From: Euonymus europaeus
Lineage: Eukaryota > Streptophyta > Magnoliopsida > Celastrales > Celastraceae
Reading direction: 5' to 3'
DNA: 64,000 nucleotides
Assembly: GCA_963580455.1 (NCBI GenBank)
Contig: OY756966.1
Coordinates: forward strand, 21,951,001 to 22,015,000
Shown: positions 11,201-23,879 of the stretch, in pieces
Position numbering within the stretch: the first letter of the stretch is position 1
How the letters are laid out: each line of letters starts with the position of its first letter
The notes under the pieces: model-generated
Told to the model about the DNA's origin: nothing
Databases searched by the model: none
The model's input: only the letters and a program-made list of their open reading frames with translations
Program-made: the position numbers and the translations under genes

Positions 11201-14200
11201 ACATAATTTGTTTGTCTTAGCAAGAACTTGGAAACCTAGAGCTACAGAAATTATGTGCTGCACATGATCAACCCACACTAAGCACACCTTAATCTTATCA
11301 TCAATTTCCAGCTTCTCATAGGCAATGACAGGTCCAGAATCCAGTGAACGAACAGTATAAGCTAATGACACTCCTGTTTCCTTAGCACCATCCTAAAACA
11401 AAGACTTGAAGACATATTTTAGTAACTGGAAATGTAGAAGTCTTCAATCTAAGGTTAACAGCAGATGAAAAGAAACCTGCAACGCTCTCTGAACCGGAGC
11501 AGCACCACGGTAAAGGGGCAGCAAACTTGGATGTATATTGACAGTGCCTGCAGAAAAAAATTCGAACTTGAGAAGTTTCCCCAAAAAAAGTTATCAGAGA
11601 TTCCTTTTGGCCTTCTCATTTTTAACTAGCATGAAACAGAGATTAGATATAATAGAAACTTTTCAAGGCAGATAATTTACAAAAGCTGATCCCAGAAATG
11701 TGTCAAATTGCAGTATTGCTCTAATAAGCTGTGTGCATTATATTTGCCATAATGTGTAATAGCACCAGCTTTCAAGTTTCAACATTATGGATACATAGTG
11801 CAGGACGAAATCATTGGCTGCTAACTGCTAAGTACTGAAGCAGTGAAGCTGGTAAGATAATGAAGTGCAATTAGCTTAAACTTGCTTAAAAATACATTCA
11901 AGACTCAATCAGCTCAGTAGAAAGTTCAGTCCAGGAATTGAGTGATGTCGAAGAACAATACTACATTTATATACGATATTCATATGTGTGAAGTAAATAA
12001 ATTATTCATTTCTTGACAGTATGTAATATTGAGTTGGCAAAATGCCAAAAATGGTGCACAACCCAAGTAGTTAAGCATGTAAAATGATAGTTAAAAAAAG
12101 GGGTAAAAATGATCAGAGTGTTACAACTCAACCTATCATTTAAAGCATACTTCTTAATAATACCAACAGCTCAAAACAGTTAATAGACGAGGAAAAAAAT
12201 ATCTTAATTTTGTAAAAAAGAAGCATATTTAACTCACCCAATGATGGAATATTAAGAAACTTGCTAGGTAAAATATTCCCATATGCTGCAGTGACACAAA
12301 GTTCAGGCTGCAACTCTTTTAAACTGGATATGAATGTGTCCTGTGAAAAAAAATGTAAACGGAGATGAGTTCTCTTTGAAGAAATGGTCAATTATGATGA
12401 GCATCACTGAAACTTTCACCAGAACTGACATAAAAAATACAGCCAAGGTAAATACTCTTTCAATCCTTCTCTTAAGATGAGGAACATCAATGTAGAAGTT
12501 ACTTTATAGTTTCCAAAAATTTTAGAATAGAAGATCAGTAAATTTCAGAAGACTGCTGCATAAGCAGCCAAAAAGTCAAATTAAAAAGTCCTTCACTACA
12601 TATTGTGGAAGCAAAAAAGAGCAAAAAATTAAGACTTTCTATAATTCCCAATGAAAAGTAAACCAAGATAAAAGGAAAATCATATTCATGGACATCTAAG
12701 GCTCTATCGATGGGTACATGGGCACAACAAAAGCAACAAGTTGACAGAACAAAATCTAATACTTGATAAGAGAAACATCAAAGATACTAATGGCAAAGAC
12801 CTTCAGATCATAAATGCACGTTCTTCAGAAATCTATATACGTGCAAACAAAGAAACAAAACTGCAATAGAACCTACAAATAAAGTAGAAAATCCATAACA
12901 CAGGTTGGCTAAGTGCACTGTTTCAGTACTTTCCATTTTGATGATTATGGCACAGAATGCAAAAGATGAGAAACTATATGCTACATAGAAGCCGCAAATG
13001 AACCAGATTTTAGGTTTCCCCTCGGCTCTTGTTTTGTAATAAAAGCATGTATGGAGGAAAATCTTGAGTCACTGGCAGCACAAAACTGTTTCCAGTTAGT
13101 GTGATGAATTTTTCAATCAAGTTACAGACTTACAGCATTCTCATACAAAAAATAACCAAAGGCTCTACCCCAGATTGTATGAATTTGTGTAGAAAAAAAA
13201 TTGCACATCAAAGCCAAGGAGCATGTCACACAATTCTCTAAAATTTGGATGGTAAACTGACAAAAAATTTATTTATTCCAATAAAATTAAACTGCATAGC
13301 AGAAGCTTGTAATCACCTCTCCAGCACGTTCTGGGGTGAAAATAAGATCAGAAGGGAAGCCTCTTTCGAGAGCAAACTGTGCTACTGAAGAGGGCATCAG
13401 CTTTTTACCCCTCTCTCTTCTGGAAGGTGGCTGAGTAACAATTGCTGCAACCTACATCCTACCAAATTAGTTATTCATCCCTCAACACATCTGTTTGAAT
13501 AAATCAATATAACAAATATAACAAATTGGAAGGAAAAAAAAAGGGAAGCAGAAGAAGATAGAAAAAAGGGGGAAGAAAAAGAAGTCCCTTTGACCATGTT
13601 GGCTGATTGGCTCGACTGCGATGCAACCATTGAGCACTTAAAAGCAAGTCAAACTTTCAAAAAATTCAGACATACAAAAGACCGAATCTGGTTGTAGAGT
13701 TGCATGAAAAATGCTCAATTCAAGAAGAAATAGACAAAGGAGTATTAAATGTCCCGAATTTCCAACTACACAATCTGCTACATTTAAGCCACATAACATG
13801 AAGAATTAAGACATAAAACGGTGAGGAAAGAGAACAACTCCTGCTAACATCTACTGGAAGCCTAGTGATAATAAGCTCCATGTAAATTGGCCAAAAGTGT
13901 GCAGCATTATAACGGATAAGAAGAAAACTATAACAATCAGGTTGAGCAAACTAATCCCCACCCAATTCAACCACATCCACCCTGAGTCTATTGAAACAAA
14001 AAATATTGCTAATTGAAAAAAGTGAAAAACACATACAAAATTGACTAAAGAGTTGAACTGTGATTAAGCACCTTGAAAATGGAGTTGGGAGCAGCAGACT
14101 CGTTGAACAGTGCGTCAAGAACAGTCGCTGAAACCTAAAATCAAAAGACATTGATTTAACCAGCAGGAGAGATAAACAACTACAAAATTCACCTTCGTGT

Positions 14201-14334
14201 CTACAAGTAGACAGTCATGCCTGAGGAGAGCCTAGGAACACGAGAGGCTTCTTCTTGGGAGGAGAAGCCGATGATGCTGTTGTTGCTCCTCCGCTGAAGC
14301 AAAGATAGCGACGGAGTATCAAGGAGGAGTTCAT
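8205..14334 (-). CDS. Methionyl-tRNA formyltransferase, organellar
   Basis: Eleven exons join in frame: 14334-14221, 14134-14072, 13451-13317, 12340-12238, 11547-11477, 11392-11288, 10658-10625, 9764-9664, 8821-8762, 8700-8503 and 8312-8205 (1092 nt, 363 aa). The enzyme formylates Met-tRNAi for organellar translation initiation using 10-formyl-tetrahydrofolate. The formyltransferase fold starts at PLVFLGSPQVS (residues 31-41). The catalytic triad fits Asn142 and His144 (VNIHPSLLPLYRGAAP) and Asp180 (SLDSGPV), with the same 38-residue Asn-to-Asp spacing as the bacterial enzyme. The C-terminal domain carries VRAFAGWPGTRA. Residues 1-30 are basic and hydroxylated, compatible with a mitochondrial presequence. 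Intron 1 has a GC donor (CAG|GCATG). A longer frame from an ATG at 14497 overlaps the start in another frame and could act as an upstream ORF. Confidence 0.95.
10027..10465. repeat. 218-bp tandem duplication with SINE-like segment
   Basis: Two copies with a period of 218 bp (starts near 10027 and 10245) lie in formyltransferase intron 7, between the exons at 10625-10658 and 9664-9764. Each begins with a block containing GCAGCCTTACCCCCAGATCA, which on the minus strand resembles the GGGTAAGGCTGC 3' part of Au-type plant SINEs. The copies differ by scattered substitutions. Confidence 0.7.
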
Positions 14335-14716
14335 TCTCAACGGCTATTAGGGGTTTCAATCTCCCTCGTCTTCTTCGTTTCACTCTCTCTCTTCCATCCA
14401 TCCATCCATCCATCCATCCATCCGATTCTTCAGATAGTTCGTTCTGATAATGGGCCTTAAGGATGCAAGCAAGAGAGGCCCAACTCACTCTGATCATGGG
14501 CCCATCTCTTTGTTCTAGCCCACTTAATTTAAATTTTTAAAAAACTAAAAATGTATTAATCAATGAAAAAAATCCAAACGACGTCGCCGACCACCAATCT
14601 GCATTAGGTTCTTCTTTCTTGGTTCAACATCGAACAGCCAAGTCAAAAGCTTTTGCCATCAAAAAATCGAAGTGAAGTGTGAGGACAATCCACCACAGAG
14701 AGCAAGAAGAGATAGA
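14335..14716. promoter_or_regulatory. Shared divergent promoter region
   Basis: Only 382 bp separate the start codons of the minus-strand formyltransferase and plus-strand CLPP3, so both 5' leaders and core promoters must lie here. It contains seven CCAT units at 14394-14421 within a pyrimidine-rich tract on the formyltransferase side. I see no clear TATA box for either gene. Confidence 0.6.
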
Positions 14717-16370
14717 ATGGCTGAGATAAGTTTATCTGCATATTCAAGTCCTATGTACTTCACCAATCAAGGTCGTGTACACAATCAGTTCCTGATTCCA
14801 TGCAATACGAGTCGAAGAAGGACGAAACCCATCTCGATTAAGGCCTTGAAGAGCTCACCAACTTCTAGAGGACAAGTTTTGTCCAGCAATTGGGATGTTT
14901 CCGGTTATTCTCCTTCACCATTGCTCCCTAAATTTGAGGAGCTCGACACAACCAATATGCTTCTGCGCCAAAGAATTGTTTTCTTGGGCTCTCAGGTTTT
15001 CTTTCTATCGATTGATCATTGAATTTTCTATGTGGGTTTTGGTTGAAATTGTTTTTTTGTAATGATTTATTGTGTGAAGAGTTATGGGGTTGCTTGAAAT
15101 TAATTGTTTATTGGTTCCGCAGTGAATTTCAGATACTTGTGGCGTGGTTTGTTGACACCTCTGCTTATGATGTTGTTCTGGGATTGGTTACTGCTCTATC
15201 AAGATGGTTTTGCTTGTATTTATTATGTTGGAATTAGTTTCAATTTATTGGAAATATGATTGTGAATTAGATTCTAAATAGACCTTTTGTGCTGTGCTAG
15301 TAGTTATAACGGCTAAAGGAGCGTTTAAGTAAGAATTGCTAATTAGCATCATACCTTTGAAGGCCGTCCCTCTTTTCACTTGATTGTAGCGTGACCTTCA
15401 TTATGCTGGTTTTCTTTAGCTTTGTTAAGCTGCTTATTTTGAATCCATTTGATTCTTCTCTATAAGTGTTGCAGCTGTGTGCTGTTGCCTTTGAGCATTT
15501 ATGTAGTTGTTAATGCAGTGTGGTAGGACCTTAAAGTGTATCTGGTACCTAAATACATGGTATTTTGAAGGACGTTATCTGAAGTATTCCTGTATTTTGC
15601 ATACCATCAGGGACCATCACTCTCAAAATACTAACCAGCTGGACATCATCAAGCCAACATGGACATAAAGATAAAATATTTATTTAGAATCTGTTCCACT
15701 GATACGGCACAATTTGCTTAGGGCTTAGTTCATATTACTGTTTAGATTATTGAATGGTAGTATATACTAACACTTGATCGACATACAAATTCTTTATGTT
15801 AGTGTAATAGGTTTTTCCCCATTGGCTGTGAAACCAACCATCGAAATGGAAATTTTGAATTGGACCTTCTCTTTGATATTGTGCAGGTGGATGACATGAC
15901 AGCAGATTTTCTTATAAGTCAGCTCTTATTTCTTGATGCAGAAGACTCGAAAAAAGACATTAGGTTTTTCATCAATTCGCCTGGTGGTTCTGTTACAGCT
16001 GGTATGTCTCTAGGATTATTTTTATTATGTTTCCTTTCTTACTATGATTCCTCTTTGCCTACTACGCCATACATAAAGTTGTAGGGGGATTAGTTTGGTT
16101 TAGCTGTCTCGTGTGTGCTGGGAATTGGGATGCAATGGGGAACTTGAAATAGAGTCAAAGAACTTGAGGATCCAGAAGTGATAATACACAAATATACAGT
16201 AAAGGATAATTATTCAGTCAAGTAAGGATAAGAATCTGTAGAAAAAGCCTCTTAACTTCCAATCTAACCAGTCACAGAGTGGAACAGCAACATGAACCAA
16301 GAATGAGAGAGAAACCCCTGTTTGAGTGATTATGCGTAAGTGAATATTCACCTCACGCTTGTGTTATTGA

Positions 16371-16408
<38 letters not shown>

Positions 16409-19400
16409 CTAAACGATCAGAGCTAGGTAATGCTAGCTATACCACGTGGGACTAAATAAAAAACAAACAAAGAAGCTATAGACAACTATACAAATGAATC
16501 TATGCACTCATATATTCAACACCTTTGATCCGTCACCGTGTCCAATTTACCATCTCATTCTCTTGTTTGGTGAAGCTTCTCCACTCTGAAGTACTTTTGC
16601 CTTCATATCAATTTGCCTCAGTAGCTAACATCCTTAGGTTTTTGTCATCTTTTAGCTGAGAGGTTGTTTAAATGAAGATTACTTCCAAGTTCTAATGTGA
16701 ATCATTGGACAACCATGGAAATGACCAACTCCCTATGAAATAAATGAGCTACAATGTACCATAGTGTTTTGTGGCACTGAACGAATTGAACTGTTGTGTA
16801 ATCCTATCAACTACTATAAGACTACGTTGATCATCCTAGCAGTTTAGGCAAGCCTAACACAGAAACCATGTTTACCATCTTCCTAAGGTGATAAGGTCCA
16901 CTGTCCACAAGGTACTAGCAGGGAAAGTGACTTTAATAGACTGGCAAGCACAGCAACTCTTGGTAGATACATAGTTCATTCAAGAGACATTGAAAGAGGC
17001 CAACCTCTTTATGGTTAAAGCTGGCTTCTTAAAGGCATTTTTTCCCTTATTACTTCTCCTGCCAGTTTTTTAATTAATATTTTTATATTTATATTAATTT
17101 CTCTCTCTGTCTCTCACTAACACACACGCACACATCAATTAATTATTTGTTAACTTTGTGGGGTTATCTCTTTGAAATCATCTCAACCAACCAGCAGAGT
17201 TGTTAAAAGCGTGCTTAAGCGCGCTTAAGCGCTAAAGCGACGCGATCAGAAGCCTTAGCGCCTTGATCGCGTCGCTTCTACGTGTTTTTCCGAAGCGAGC
17301 TTAAGCTCGCTTACGAGCGCTTTCGTCTGGCGCTTAAAGGCGCCTAAGACCTGATGTGTTGAGCACCATAAAACGAGAACAGAAATAGAATCCCTAGCCT
17401 CGCGACATCTCATCTTTGGTTGCGACTCCTCTGCGTCTCTTTTGAGCTTCTCTCTGGCACTCGCGTGACATCTGTCTTTGATTTGCGACTCTGTCTTCCT
17501 TGCTGATCTGCTTTCGGTTGTTCTTCAAGTCCTCAAGCTGCCGCTGCTCTTCAACTGGTATTTCATTCTCTTTGATCCTTTGCTTTCCACTTTGCTCCTC
17601 TGCTTTCTACTTTTCCTCGTCGGCTTTCCTCAATTCTTCTTCGCTGCTATTTTCTGCTTTGCTCTTGAGCTCTTCATTCAGTTCATTGCTAATTTCTGTT
17701 CGTTTGCTCCTCCGCGTTCTACTTTTTTTGGCTTCTTTCTTGAACATTTGCCACTGTCAACCATTTATGTGTTATGCTTTTATGAATTATGACTTTATGA
17801 GCAGTCTAGATCTGTTCCAGCCTTCCAGGGATGTTGAAATGTCTAATAAAATTATGAATTGAGTCTTAAGTGCCATGAGAATGCAGGAAATCATCTTTTT
17901 TTGCTGCATGTCTTCAAAAGCGCGCTTAAGCTAGCGCCTAGCGCTTCGAAGCGCTAGGATGCCTCTGGCGCTTTTGAGCGCCTAGGGCTTTTAACAACTC
18001 TGCCAACCAGTCGTTGTGCTTGAGGGAGGTTTTTGTTATAATCAATAAAAACCTTTAGTGCTTATCAAAAATAAAACTTTTGTGAAATTTTATGACAATT
18101 ATTTTATTATTTTTATTGTGCTCTAGTGCTACAACTTCAGCTTATTGCTTTACTTAGAGTTTTGATGGTGGAGAATAAAAACTTGGCCATTTCAACTGAC
18201 TGGGGCATAAGACTTCCGTACTTTGAGTATTTTGTAGAACTCAGGCCAAATTATGATTGTTTTGTTCACTTATTGCTTCATGAAGGTATGGGAATATATG
18301 ATGCAATGAAGTTATGTAAGGCTGATGTTTCAACTGTGTGCTTCGGCCTTGCTGCATCCATGGGTGCGTTTCTTCTTGCTTCTGGTACCAAAGGGAAGCG
18401 TTTTTGTATGCCCAATTCAAAAGTAATGATCCATCAACCTCTTGGAACTGCTGGAGGCAAGGTGAGTCCTCGATATCTGCTTATTTTTGTTGACCATCAT
18501 CTTAAAATCCAAAAATTTTGAATCTGGGTTCGCATTGTTAGCTGATTGCATTCCAGTAGAAAATACTTCAAACATTTTACTTTATTTGGGTTTTCTTTAT
18601 GTCAATATTTAGAAAATGTGCCTTAAATGATTGTGAAATTGATGAAACAGATTGTTATTCAATATGCATGTCACCAATATTGCTGTTGCTTCTTCCTTTA
18701 TTATAAATGTAGATTTTTGGGTCAATTTATGGCCAATTTGAGTGGCGATTTTTGGCTTAAATTAATGAGTGCTAAATAGAAGCCATTTGAGAAGATCCTT
18801 TTGGCTATCATTGATTTTATTGCTTAGCAGATACATTTTTTAATTCTTTTTGAATCTTAAGTAAATATTACTTGTTATTGGGTTGAACTTATTTCTTATG
18901 TGCCATTAAATCAGTATATTTGATTCCAATTTTTTTTTAAATAGGACAAGTTTGGCTTTTGTTTATGCATTTTGAAAGAACTACACCGTCTACAGGAGGT
19001 TGATTCTTATGTGGGTATTTCTCGAGAACTTTTCACTCTCTGACTGAGCAGTTACATTGTATTCCAGGCAACAGAGATGAGTATACGGATACGAGAGATG
19101 GTGTACCAAAAGATAAAAATTAACAAGATTATGTCAAGAATTACTGGGAAGCCTGAACAGCAGGTTAGACATTGAATACCTTCTTGAATGATTTTATTGT
19201 AGAACAACTTCCCAATTTCCTTCCTCGTTGTTTGCAGATTGAAGTAGACACTGACCGAGATAATTTCATGAATGCTTGGGAGGCTAAGGAATATGGGTTA
19301 GTCGATGAGGTTATAGATGACGGCAAACCAGGATTGGTTGCACCACCCTCAGATTCGTCACCACCCCCCAAAACTCGGGTCTGGGATATGTGGAATGTTG

Positions 19401-19531
19401 AAGGGACCAAGAAAGCTATGAAGAATTTGCCTTCAGAGCATAGAATCTTACAAAATGCATATCCAGATGGTAACGGCCGCGATGATGATAGCAGTGCAGA
19501 TAAGAAAGAGGAATCTGCTGCCCCTGTATGA
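14717..19531 (+). CDS. CLPP3: Plastid Clp protease proteolytic subunit ClpP3
   Basis: Five exons join in frame: 14717-14995, 15887-16001, 18286-18461, 19068-19163 and 19238-19531 (960 nt, 319 aa). The ATG at 14717 follows an in-frame GTG only and opens a Ser/Arg-rich transit peptide of about 50 residues. The serine protease triad is Ser156 (GLAASMGAF), His181 (VMIHQPLG) and Asp230 (DTDRD), with bacterial ClpP spacing. [23 protein letters not shown] and the Pro-rich C-terminal tail [12 protein letters not shown] are specific to plant ClpP3. It is a subunit of the stromal Clp core complex that degrades unfolded proteins. Intron 2 (2.3 kb) holds a (TA)n tract near 16375-16404 and a non-autonomous hAT element. 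The gene is divergent from formyltransferase. Confidence 0.96.
17195..18002. mobile_element. Non-autonomous hAT element in CLPP3 intron 2
   Basis: The 808-bp insert has perfect 16-bp terminal inverted repeats, CAGAGTTGTTAAAAGC and its complement. It is flanked by a perfect 8-bp target duplication, CCAACCAG (17187-17194 and 18003-18010). Both the 8-bp duplication and the CAGxG terminus are hAT hallmarks. Subterminal zones at both ends are GC-rich and self-complementary (GCGCTTAAGCG, GCGCCTAGCGC). The middle has pyrimidine-rich open frames of about 120 codons that resemble no protein, so no transposase is encoded. Confidence 0.9.
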
Positions 19532-21900
19532 GTTGGAGACATATCATGTACTTGTTCTGCTTTCAACCGGTGCGCATAAGTAGTTGGTGTAAAAGATCTT
19601 AAAGTTGTTTTCAGTTAGTAATAGAAACTGAAATGGGAACATAAATAGTTTTTACCTTTACTTTGGAAGGTATTTACTGTGCTCTAATTTCTTCTACCAG
19701 ATAATACAGTATGTCCCTACAATCTTGAAGTTTCTAAGGAGAGAGTGTAACTCAACTCTGTTAGGCCAACTTGAAGCTTCCATTCAGGAATGAGACATAT
19801 TCAACGACGCTGGCTGACAGTTTTTTTTTAACCGATAACGATGTGAGACTAGTTTGTTCTTTCAACATACCTTTGTAAAAAGAACTTTGAAGAGCTTCCG
19901 GCAAAGAAGTGAAAGCCTTACATGAAATAAAACAGCCTATCTGATTAGCCAAGGAGACTGCCTGAGAACCAACTAGACATTTTATATAAAGAAACATTGA
20001 AATCGTCTTGAAAAGAAGGCAGCCAAGTCATCCTGGCTACCAAACAAGACTGTTTACCTTCATGAAAGCCTCTCATCTTGGAGAAATCATAATGTCATGA
20101 CTGTGAGCCTGTGAACCTTAACAGAAATCTCTTTGCAGTAAGTCACACAAAACTGGCTGCATTGTGTGTGGAGATGCAAAAGGAATATGAACAGTTTAGT
20201 TGCTAAAGATGAGAAAGTCTTAAGATGAATGAAAAGAGCTTGTCTGATAAGCTACGGAGACTACCTGAAAACCCAAGAGGCTGCAAAACACTAATGGAAG
20301 TGTCTGAAACCATCCTGGAAAGCAGGCAAGCCATCCTTGGCTATCAAACAAAACTTATCTTCATCTTAGACCTCTCTTCCTCTGTAACTTCCTCATAGCT
20401 TTAATTAGTAGATACTTAAACATCCTATCAAACCTTGTATTTCAGTATTTATAGCCTATCAAGGTATAAATGGAATATATTCTACACTCTGTTAGGGACC
20501 CAAATGCTCAATATGTGCCAGTTCTTTGCATATAGGGATGTCATGTATTGGGGTGTGTGTAGAATTCAATCTTATGCCAACTTGGATAGCATGATTTCCT
20601 TACATTATTGGTATAATATTTGACTTAAATATTATGCCCTTGTGTGGGTCATTCTGACCCAATATCCTATCTTTTCTTAGTGATTTATGTGATCAAATTT
20701 CTAGTTCTTTATGAAGGACATGATTTTGGTTCCTAAAAAGGGAAGATAATTGCACAAAATCTAGCAAAGGTGCAAGTAATTGTGATGTAAATGATTTGTA
20801 CTTGAGTGAGAACTTACAGTCATTGATATATGGTCTTATTTACTTTCAACTTGGAGACATGATTCTATTTCTACCGGCACCATTCATGCATTTTTAGAGG
20901 CTTCCACCTAAAAGTTCAAATCAATTGACTCTTGACCCATTGAAATAGTAAGTTCATTCTAGTTGATGATTTTGAGGCTCACAACTCCTTTTATAATAGT
21001 CTAATTGGTGAATTTCTATGATGTCAAATCACATCTTTAGTTCGATTTTTACAGAGACTGCTCAATATATTCATGGTTGCACACTAGGCATTGACTAATT
21101 TTACCCTATCATCAGATGAGAAACTCTGTTTGCGGTCTTGACACCTAACTGATATCATTCTCCATTTCAAAAAAATAAGAAAGGATTTCAAGACTCACTC
21201 ACATCTTGAATTGAGGTTTTTCTTTTTCTTTTTCTCGTAGATTTTGGGTTTGAATTGAGATTTTAGGTTTGAATTGAGATTTTTTTTTCTTTTCTTTTCA
21301 TTGTAGGTTTTGGGTTGACATTTTTCACTGCATAGATGCGACCTCACTATGTATGGAGGCTAGAGCATATGATATATTCTTAGTATGGACTAATAGAACA
21401 TAGCATGTGCTTTTTAAGCAGTGAAACTCATTGCATAGCAAGACAAAACACCATAAGATCTCTTTTTCCAAAAAATTTTGGCTTTACATCAGGATTTTTA
21501 AGTACCAAGAAGCATGAATAACAATTCAATCCAATATAATACCTAAGTTAATATTGTCATGTTCGTTAAAATAATGACAAGAATTAATTACATATATACA
21601 AAATCAACGAACTTCAAGTTAATGTCAAGTCAACCCAATATGATGAATTGCAGACAAAGCTTTACAGCATCCACGAATCGCAGCACGACCATGGCGGTCA
21701 ATGCAGGAAAACTGAGAGCAATGACTGCTAGCATCCCAAGAGCAAAGCATGGTCTAGTATTCATCAGCTGTGACTGCAACAACCCAACTGCATTGTATAT
21801 AATCCTGTCGTAACGTGCATAATACTGCTCCTCCAACTCCATCCAATGAGCAGGAGGCTCATAGTTTCGCTATATGATCTTCACTTCGTGTATTCATTTT
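19532..21900. other. Intergenic; no supported gene
   Basis: The first ~150 bases are the CLPP3 3' untranslated region. An imperfect direct repeat follows, about 19890-20077 and 20221-20382, sharing GAGACT.CCTGA and GGCTA.CAAACAA.ACT blocks. The rest is AT-rich with short open frames. The minus frame at 21842-21630 looks membrane-like but matches no family I recognise. Confidence 0.5.
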
Positions 21901-21904
21901 CTCA

Positions 21905-22330
21905 GTCTGATCATGCTCTCGTCGACAAACTGTGCTAAGGTAGCCTTACCAATTCATCCCATACCAAAAATAGTGATGACAGAAATGTTGTTACCACCTT
22001 CTTCATTCCGCACAACATCCGAAGAATAGCTTCTTTGTCATCATTCTTACCAAAAATATGCGATTCTTCTACCAGAGAAGTTGTCGGTGGCCTTTCCTTG
22101 AGCTGGTTGGATCTCGTCCCATTAGTAATCCTTCTCATTTTGAAGCCTTTCTTGCCTCAAATTAATATGCTCAAATCTTCTAGTAATTTCTTTTATTCTA
22201 AATGTCATCTTGTTCTTCAACTTTCGCAGCTTGTTTGTGCTTGCCTGAGATCTTCAAAGCTTCAGTGTTGAACTCATCCAATACATCTTCTATGTCATAG
22301 GTCAGGTCTTAAAAATCATCAAGCGAATTT
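21905..22330 (-). pseudogene. NB-ARC resistance gene fragment 1
   Basis: On the minus strand the segment runs from a coiled-coil piece (YDIEDVLDEFNTEALK-like, near 22300-22255) to ERPPTTSLVEESHIFGKNDDKEAIL (22100-22020). It ends at a damaged P-loop reading GMG-stop-IGKATLAQ near 21935. This is the N-terminal part of a CC-NBS-LRR immune receptor of the RPPL1/R13L type. Frameshifts, stops and loss of all LRR sequence make it a pseudogene. Confidence 0.75.
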
Positions 22331-22929
22331 TTAACTTCAAGAACAAGATGGCACCTTTTGAGTTCAAAAACAAGATGACATCCAGGATAAAAGAAACTAG
22401 TTTTGAGCCCAAGCATTGCCGGAGCTGTTTTATTTTGCTGTATAAGTTCACACCAAATACAGGAAAATGATAATATACAACATGGAATAAGTCCAATTCT
22501 TAATCATAAAAAAACCAATTGTATTAGGGCAAAAAGTGCAATAACCATCGAGTACAACACCTATGATAACACATTAATACTTGCAAGAAAGAAAAAAACA
22601 ACCCTCAATTAATCATTCAGTACAGAAGCACATAAAGAACTCACATACGAAAAGTTTATAAAGGGAATAAATCAAGCAATAACAAATGCAAAGCACTCTA
22701 ATTTTGGAATCATGATTCCATAAGAAGGAATGAAATTGCAGCAGAAATTTTATCTTCCCACATGAAAGAGAACTTCTCAAACCATACTTTTTGCAGCCTT
22801 GAGGAGAACAAAGATGGCAGATGCCTAACCACTGAATGTAATGGCGAAACCAAAATTTGATTCTGATTTACATGAGATGGATAGAATATCATTCACATAC
22901 AAAATCTTAAATGCAAATACATACCAAAC

Positions 22930-23252
22930 TCTGCATCCAAGACTTTGACGAAAGGGGGCAGACAGCTGGTAGTGCAAGAACTAAGAAGCATTGCTGCAAA
23001 AAAATACCCATAAAGGCATAAACATAACAATCAATTAGTTTTTCAGAATTCCAAAATTCTCAAAGTATCGATATATCTAATATACACCAACTTGATAATG
23101 TTAGCAACCTTATGGGAGTAATCACCTTCATTAACACCAATAACACAAGTAGGAACATCTGCACTCTTAGCGGGGGCAGTGATGATTACTGTCATGGCAC
23201 CGGCTTGAATATGCTTCCCAGCACCAGGACCATCCATAAAAACTCCTCTCCC
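22930..23252 (-). pseudogene. Plastid-type GAPDH (GAPA/GAPB) fragment
   Basis: Exon-like block 23252-23091 reads [18 protein letters not shown] and then ITAPAK and [11 protein letters not shown], preceded by a TTTGCAG acceptor. Block 22993-22932 reads CTTSCLPPFVKVLDAEFG, the active-site region with its catalytic Cys, again preceded by an acceptor. Between NAS and CTT a 7-bp insertion breaks the frame. Retained intron borders show it came from genomic DNA, not from an mRNA copy. It lacks most of the enzyme (usual mature length about 340 residues), so it is a captured or duplicated fragment. Confidence 0.8.
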
Positions 23253-23860
23253 CTGCAAATGATTGAATATTATGTAGGTTTTCCCAATAATGGATAAACC
23301 CATGAATATGACCAAAGACCCTATCTCAAATAAAATGAAAGAAATGGGAAGAGTATACGCATGAGCAATGGCAAGAGTACAAGCATGAGCAAAACCAGTG
23401 ACGCCGTCACCAATGATGATCATATTGGTGGTTGCTCCACTGATATCCAGCCTCGAGATTCCATTTCCACAGGTCTTATTGCTGGAAGTTTTCTTGCAAT
23501 AAACATCAATTTTGATCCACTCCTTTGCTGTAGAAATGCAGATGCAAGAACAGAACTTCCCATGAAAAATACAAAGGCTATGTGAATTGTTACAGTGACA
23601 CTGATAGTTTGACAATTTTTTGTTCACATAACCGTTCCATCAAATGAGTGAAACTTCTATTAAGCAAAGAAGACAAAAAGTCCTAATATTAAAAAAAATG
23701 GATTGCATAAAAACTTACAACACCAATGGGTGAGTAGGTGGTGGTAGTGAACCTATTGTTAATCTGGTAGTTCTTGCAGAGAAGATCTATCACACACAAA
23801 CCAAAAATCCCACAAATAGTAATATCACAAAAATTTGAAAAATAAATAGGGACCCCTGAT
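23253..23860 (-). pseudogene. Unidentified coding-like fragment in mosaic
   Basis: Minus-strand frames here carry a membrane-like stretch ([20 protein letters not shown], about 23606-23547) leading into [20 protein letters not shown] (23478-23419). A donor-like GTAAG follows another piece near 23718. The IIIGDGVTG word resembles an FAD/NAD dinucleotide-binding start, but I cannot name the family. It lies directly upstream of the GAPDH fragment on the same strand and is fused in frame to part of it. Confidence 0.3.
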
Positions 23861-23879
23861 CCTCTAGTGGCTCCGCCAT

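Noticed and set aside
14672..14716. Upstream start for CLPP3
   Set aside because: The frame extends to 14672 only with a GTG; the first ATG is at 14717 and gives a normal transit peptide.
17478..17862. Two overlapping frames of about 110 codons, Ser/Phe/Leu-rich
   Set aside because: They lie inside the non-autonomous hAT element and reflect its pyrimidine-rich composition, not a transposase.
21630..21842. Membrane protein gene on the minus strand
   Set aside because: The 70-codon frame is hydrophobic but isolated, without splice partners or a recognisable family.
23253..23627. Vacuolar pyrophosphatase or squalene epoxidase fragment
   Set aside because: Short words such as [15 protein letters not shown] suggested these, but the resemblance does not extend beyond a dozen residues.
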